Shown here in pieces: positions 30,041 through 32,500 of a stretch of 32,500 nt of DNA. Within the stretch, counting starts at the first letter, position 1. Every line of letters starts with the position of its first letter. The notes under the pieces were generated by a model that worked only from the letters and a program-made list of their open reading frames with translations, searched no databases and was not told where the DNA came from. Position numbers and translations under genes: made by a program. This stretch comes from Neocallimastix lanati (nom. inval.) (lineage: Eukaryota; Neocallimastigomycota; Neocallimastigomycetes; Neocallimastigales; Neocallimastigaceae), in the NCBI GenBank assembly GCA_016946835.1, contig JACVTC010000090.1:400001-432500 (forward strand), given 5' to 3'.

Positions 30041-32155
30041 AAAAATATGTGTTAAAATTTATATAATTGATAATTTTTAAAATTAAAATAATAATAATAA
30101 TAAATTATATATATAATTTAATAATTTTTATATATGCATAATTATTTAGGAATGACAATTATTTCAAAGAACTGATTATTGAATATATTAATTTATCTAC
30201 ATTAAAAATTGATGCTAGACATGAATTTTTAATTCGTATGGTAAATGTTAAATATTCTCGTTTCCAACAGGAACAGCAAAGTATTTCAAATAAAATGAAT
30301 TCAAAATTGGATTCAAAAGAAGAAAAAGAAGGTGAAGATGATGAAGAAGAATCCTCTATTAAATTATCTAATAAACTTATTATAAATGACAATAATAAAA
30401 TTAAGGAAACTGAAGAAAATTTCAAAAAATCTTTAAATTTTGGTATTTTAGTTTTTAGTAAGTTTTAAAAAGAAATAATAATATATGTATTCACTTCTTT
30501 AATATAAATTAAAGTATTATTAATATTGATTGATAATAATAGCATAAATATAATAATAATATTATTATTATTAATTTTAATATTAATGATTTTTTATTAT
30601 TCGTTTTATATATTATTATATAATAAAATTAGATATGTTTCAAATTGTAATGAGAACTGAAATTGATGAATTAATGGCTGACCCTTCACCAAAGAAAGAA
30701 ATTTCTAATAAGGAAAGTTCTTTGGAAAATGATATCGATGAAGATTACTTATCAGATAATTCCAAAAGTATAAGTAATAGGGGAAGTAAGAAAATCATGT
30801 TAAGAAAGGGAGAAGAAGAAGAAGAGGAGGAGGAGGATGGTGATGAAGATGATGATGGTAATATGACATTAAGTAATACGGAAAATGATCTTTCTAGTTT
30901 TAGTACATCTAAGAGAAATAACAATGATCGTATAAAGAAAGAAGAGTCTTCTGCTACTTTATGGATGGAAGATTGTGAAACTTGTAATCATAGGGTAAAT
31001 GATAGTTTTTCAAATAATGATTATAATAATGATAATAATTATAATGAAGAAGGTAATACTTCAAAAGACATTTCTTCCATTTATAATTTTGGATATGATA
31101 GTAGTTATTGTAAAATTAATAATAATAATGAATCTAATACTTCTCATGAAAATGAATATACTGAAAGTGAATTATATAATACAATTGATGAATCACTTTC
31201 TGAAAGTTTAGATGAATGTTCTTTCCATATTGATGAATTATATAATGAAACTATTAGAATTGGTGATGATAATGTTAATAATGATGATAATGTTAATGAT
31301 AATGTTGAAGATTTAAATGATATCAATTTATTTGATGATTTCTTTAATAAATCATTTACTAGTACAAATTCTAATAGTAGAAGAAATAGTACTTTAAGTT
31401 TTGCTTCATTTATTAGTGATCATAATTTAGATGAAATTGGAAATAATAAACCAGACAGTAATGGTTTAATGGATGATTCTTCCTCTACAAGACGTAATTC
31501 TAGATATTCATTAAACCTCTCCATAAATTCAGATTCAAATAATAGTTTTAATTCTAGTAATTGTAATTGTAGTTGTAATTGTAGATATAATTATACAGAT
31601 AATCTTCTTTATATTTTCCCTTCTCCACCTAATTCTTCGGCCATTGCCTCAGCACCACCATCTCCTACATTTCTTTTAAATAATCGTGAATATGAGTTTG
31701 ACTTTGAGTCTAATCCTTCAAAAATAAATAGTAGTAATAATAATAATAATTGTAGTACTACTATTACAATTCTTAATACTGCTAATCCTATTACCATTAA
31801 TACTAATATAAATACCAATATAAATATGAATCATACAATAAATGAAATGGAAGATATAAATAATTCAAATTTTTTAAATGATAATAATACTTCAATCTAT
31901 TATAATATGAATAGTAATTGTAGTGGCAGTGGTAATAATATTGATAATAATAATAATAATAATATAAATAATTCTCTTACTTCACCTCCTCCACAGTTTT
32001 ATCGTTCCTTTTCACCGGAAACAATTTCTCCTTCACCAATTGTCCAAAGTTTATCAGTAGATAATTTATTTTTGAATAATTATGGCTATTCTTGTACTTT
32101 TCATCATATTCATTCCTCACCTAATTTAACTCCTCTTCAACATTCACCTAATTAA
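28692..32155 (+). CDS. unrecognised protein: helical N-terminal region plus long acidic Asn/Ser-rich tail (7 exons)
   Basis: Exons: 28692-28731, 28884-28931, 29082-29242, 29421-29522, 29663-29865, 30150-30457 and 30633-32155 (TAA). All introns are GT..AG and in frame, giving 794 aa. I do not recognise the family. Residues ~30-225 are dense in amphipathic helix-like segments (VIAFKTKDLFQEHYEKQPEL, ISKIAELILKLFYKS, VAFFVYHFFQY, MNAFCSGMLECLYSILKW), as in helical-repeat folds. A charged Lys/Glu loop (~236-275) interrupts it, and FGILVFNMFQIVMRTEIDEL (~282-301) may complete the domain. The tail (~302-794) holds an acidic run (348-363), poly-Asn, an alternating NCNCSCNC (597-604) and Pro/Ser motifs (APPSPT, SPPPQF), so it is probably disordered. 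There is no signal peptide or membrane segment. The conserved-looking part spans exons 3-7. The two short first exons are the least certain. The start is the first in-frame ATG, directly after poly(A). Confidence 0.72.
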
Positions 32156-32307
32156 TTCAAAGAAATGAAAAAAAAAATATATATATATATATAATGAAAA
32201 ATAAAGAAGAATAAAATGATTCTTAAAAAAAAAAATAAAATAAAAATAAAAAGTATAATATATATAATATAAAATATATATTAAATACAAATTTAAAATT
32301 AGTTTAC

Positions 32308-32353
<46 letters not shown>

Positions 32354-32500
32354 GAAAAATGAAATAAAAAATTAAAAAATAAATAGTTAATAATAAAACA
32401 AATTTAAAATTAGTTTACTATAAAAAAAAAAAAAAAAAAAAACGAAAAATGAAATAAAAAATTAAAAAATAAATAGTTAATAATAAAAACAATTATATAA
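32156..32500. other. 3' flank of the unrecognised gene
   Basis: Noncoding A-rich sequence with an AT run soon after the stop and AATAAAG-type strings near 32199, which could serve for polyadenylation. The second half is the 111-bp duplication listed separately. The window ends here. Confidence 0.6.
32287..32489. repeat. 111-bp direct duplication x2 differing in poly(A) length
   Basis: ACAAATTTAAAATTAGTTTA occurs at 32287 and 32398. Each copy continues with CTAT, a poly(A) run, CGAAAAATGAAATAAAAAAT and AATAGTTAATAATAAAA. The copies look identical except for the A run (about 42 versus 21). The array may continue beyond the window. Confidence 0.9.

Noticed and set aside
31609-31818. Minus-strand frames opposite the third gene (30159-30425, 31144-31326, 31609-31818)
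   Set aside because: They are antisense shadows of the Asn/Ser-rich coding exons, with no splice-consistent extension.

Overview
This is a eukaryotic nuclear window of extreme A+T content. The sequence is dominated by homopolymer A/T tracts, AT and AAT/TTA microsatellites and minisatellites. Three spliced protein-coding genes stand out by higher G+C and open frames. Introns are GT..AG and about 100-490 nt long, proteins carry long Asn/Ser-rich stretches, and genes are 7.5-11 kb apart. The low gene density and spliced conserved genes fit an anaerobic gut fungus (Neocallimastigomycota) best. Dictyostelids are the main alternative, but their genes usually lie closer together. The host assignment is inference. 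I could not compute G+C or run any search.

Layout: (1) 550-5181, minus strand: an alpha-arrestin-like gene in 7 exons (1082 aa as modelled), with arrestin N and C domains in the first ~300 residues and a ~780-residue Ser/Asn-rich disordered tail. (2) 5182-12735: a gene desert holding a 37/38-bp dimeric minisatellite (8363-8645), a family of decayed duplicated segments (about 8.86-11.07 kb) and long poly(T) tracts. (3) 12736-17811, plus strand: a Cwf19/CWF19L2-type splicing factor in 12 exons (724 aa as modelled), including a 19-nt microexon and an intron with about 85 pure TAA repeats next to its 3' splice site. (4) 17812-28691: a second desert containing a degenerate element with LTR-like ends (18486 to about 19820) and several short tandem repeats. 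(5) 28692-32155, plus strand: a 7-exon gene (794 aa as modelled) with a helical N-terminal region and a very long acidic/Asn/Ser-rich tail, which I do not recognise. (6) 32156-32500: 3' flank with a 111-bp duplication.

The three genes show no sign of working together. Arrestin-type trafficking adaptor, spliceosome disassembly factor and an unknown protein are ordinary, independently transcribed housekeeping or regulatory genes. The exon joins were checked by hand: each keeps frame and each gene ends at a stop, giving coding totals of 3249, 2175 and 2385 nt, all divisible by three. I found no tRNA, rRNA, CRISPR, operon or defence-type system, and nothing I would call a new biological system. 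The most unusual items are the repeat structures, the microexon, the LTR-like remnant and the unrecognised third gene.
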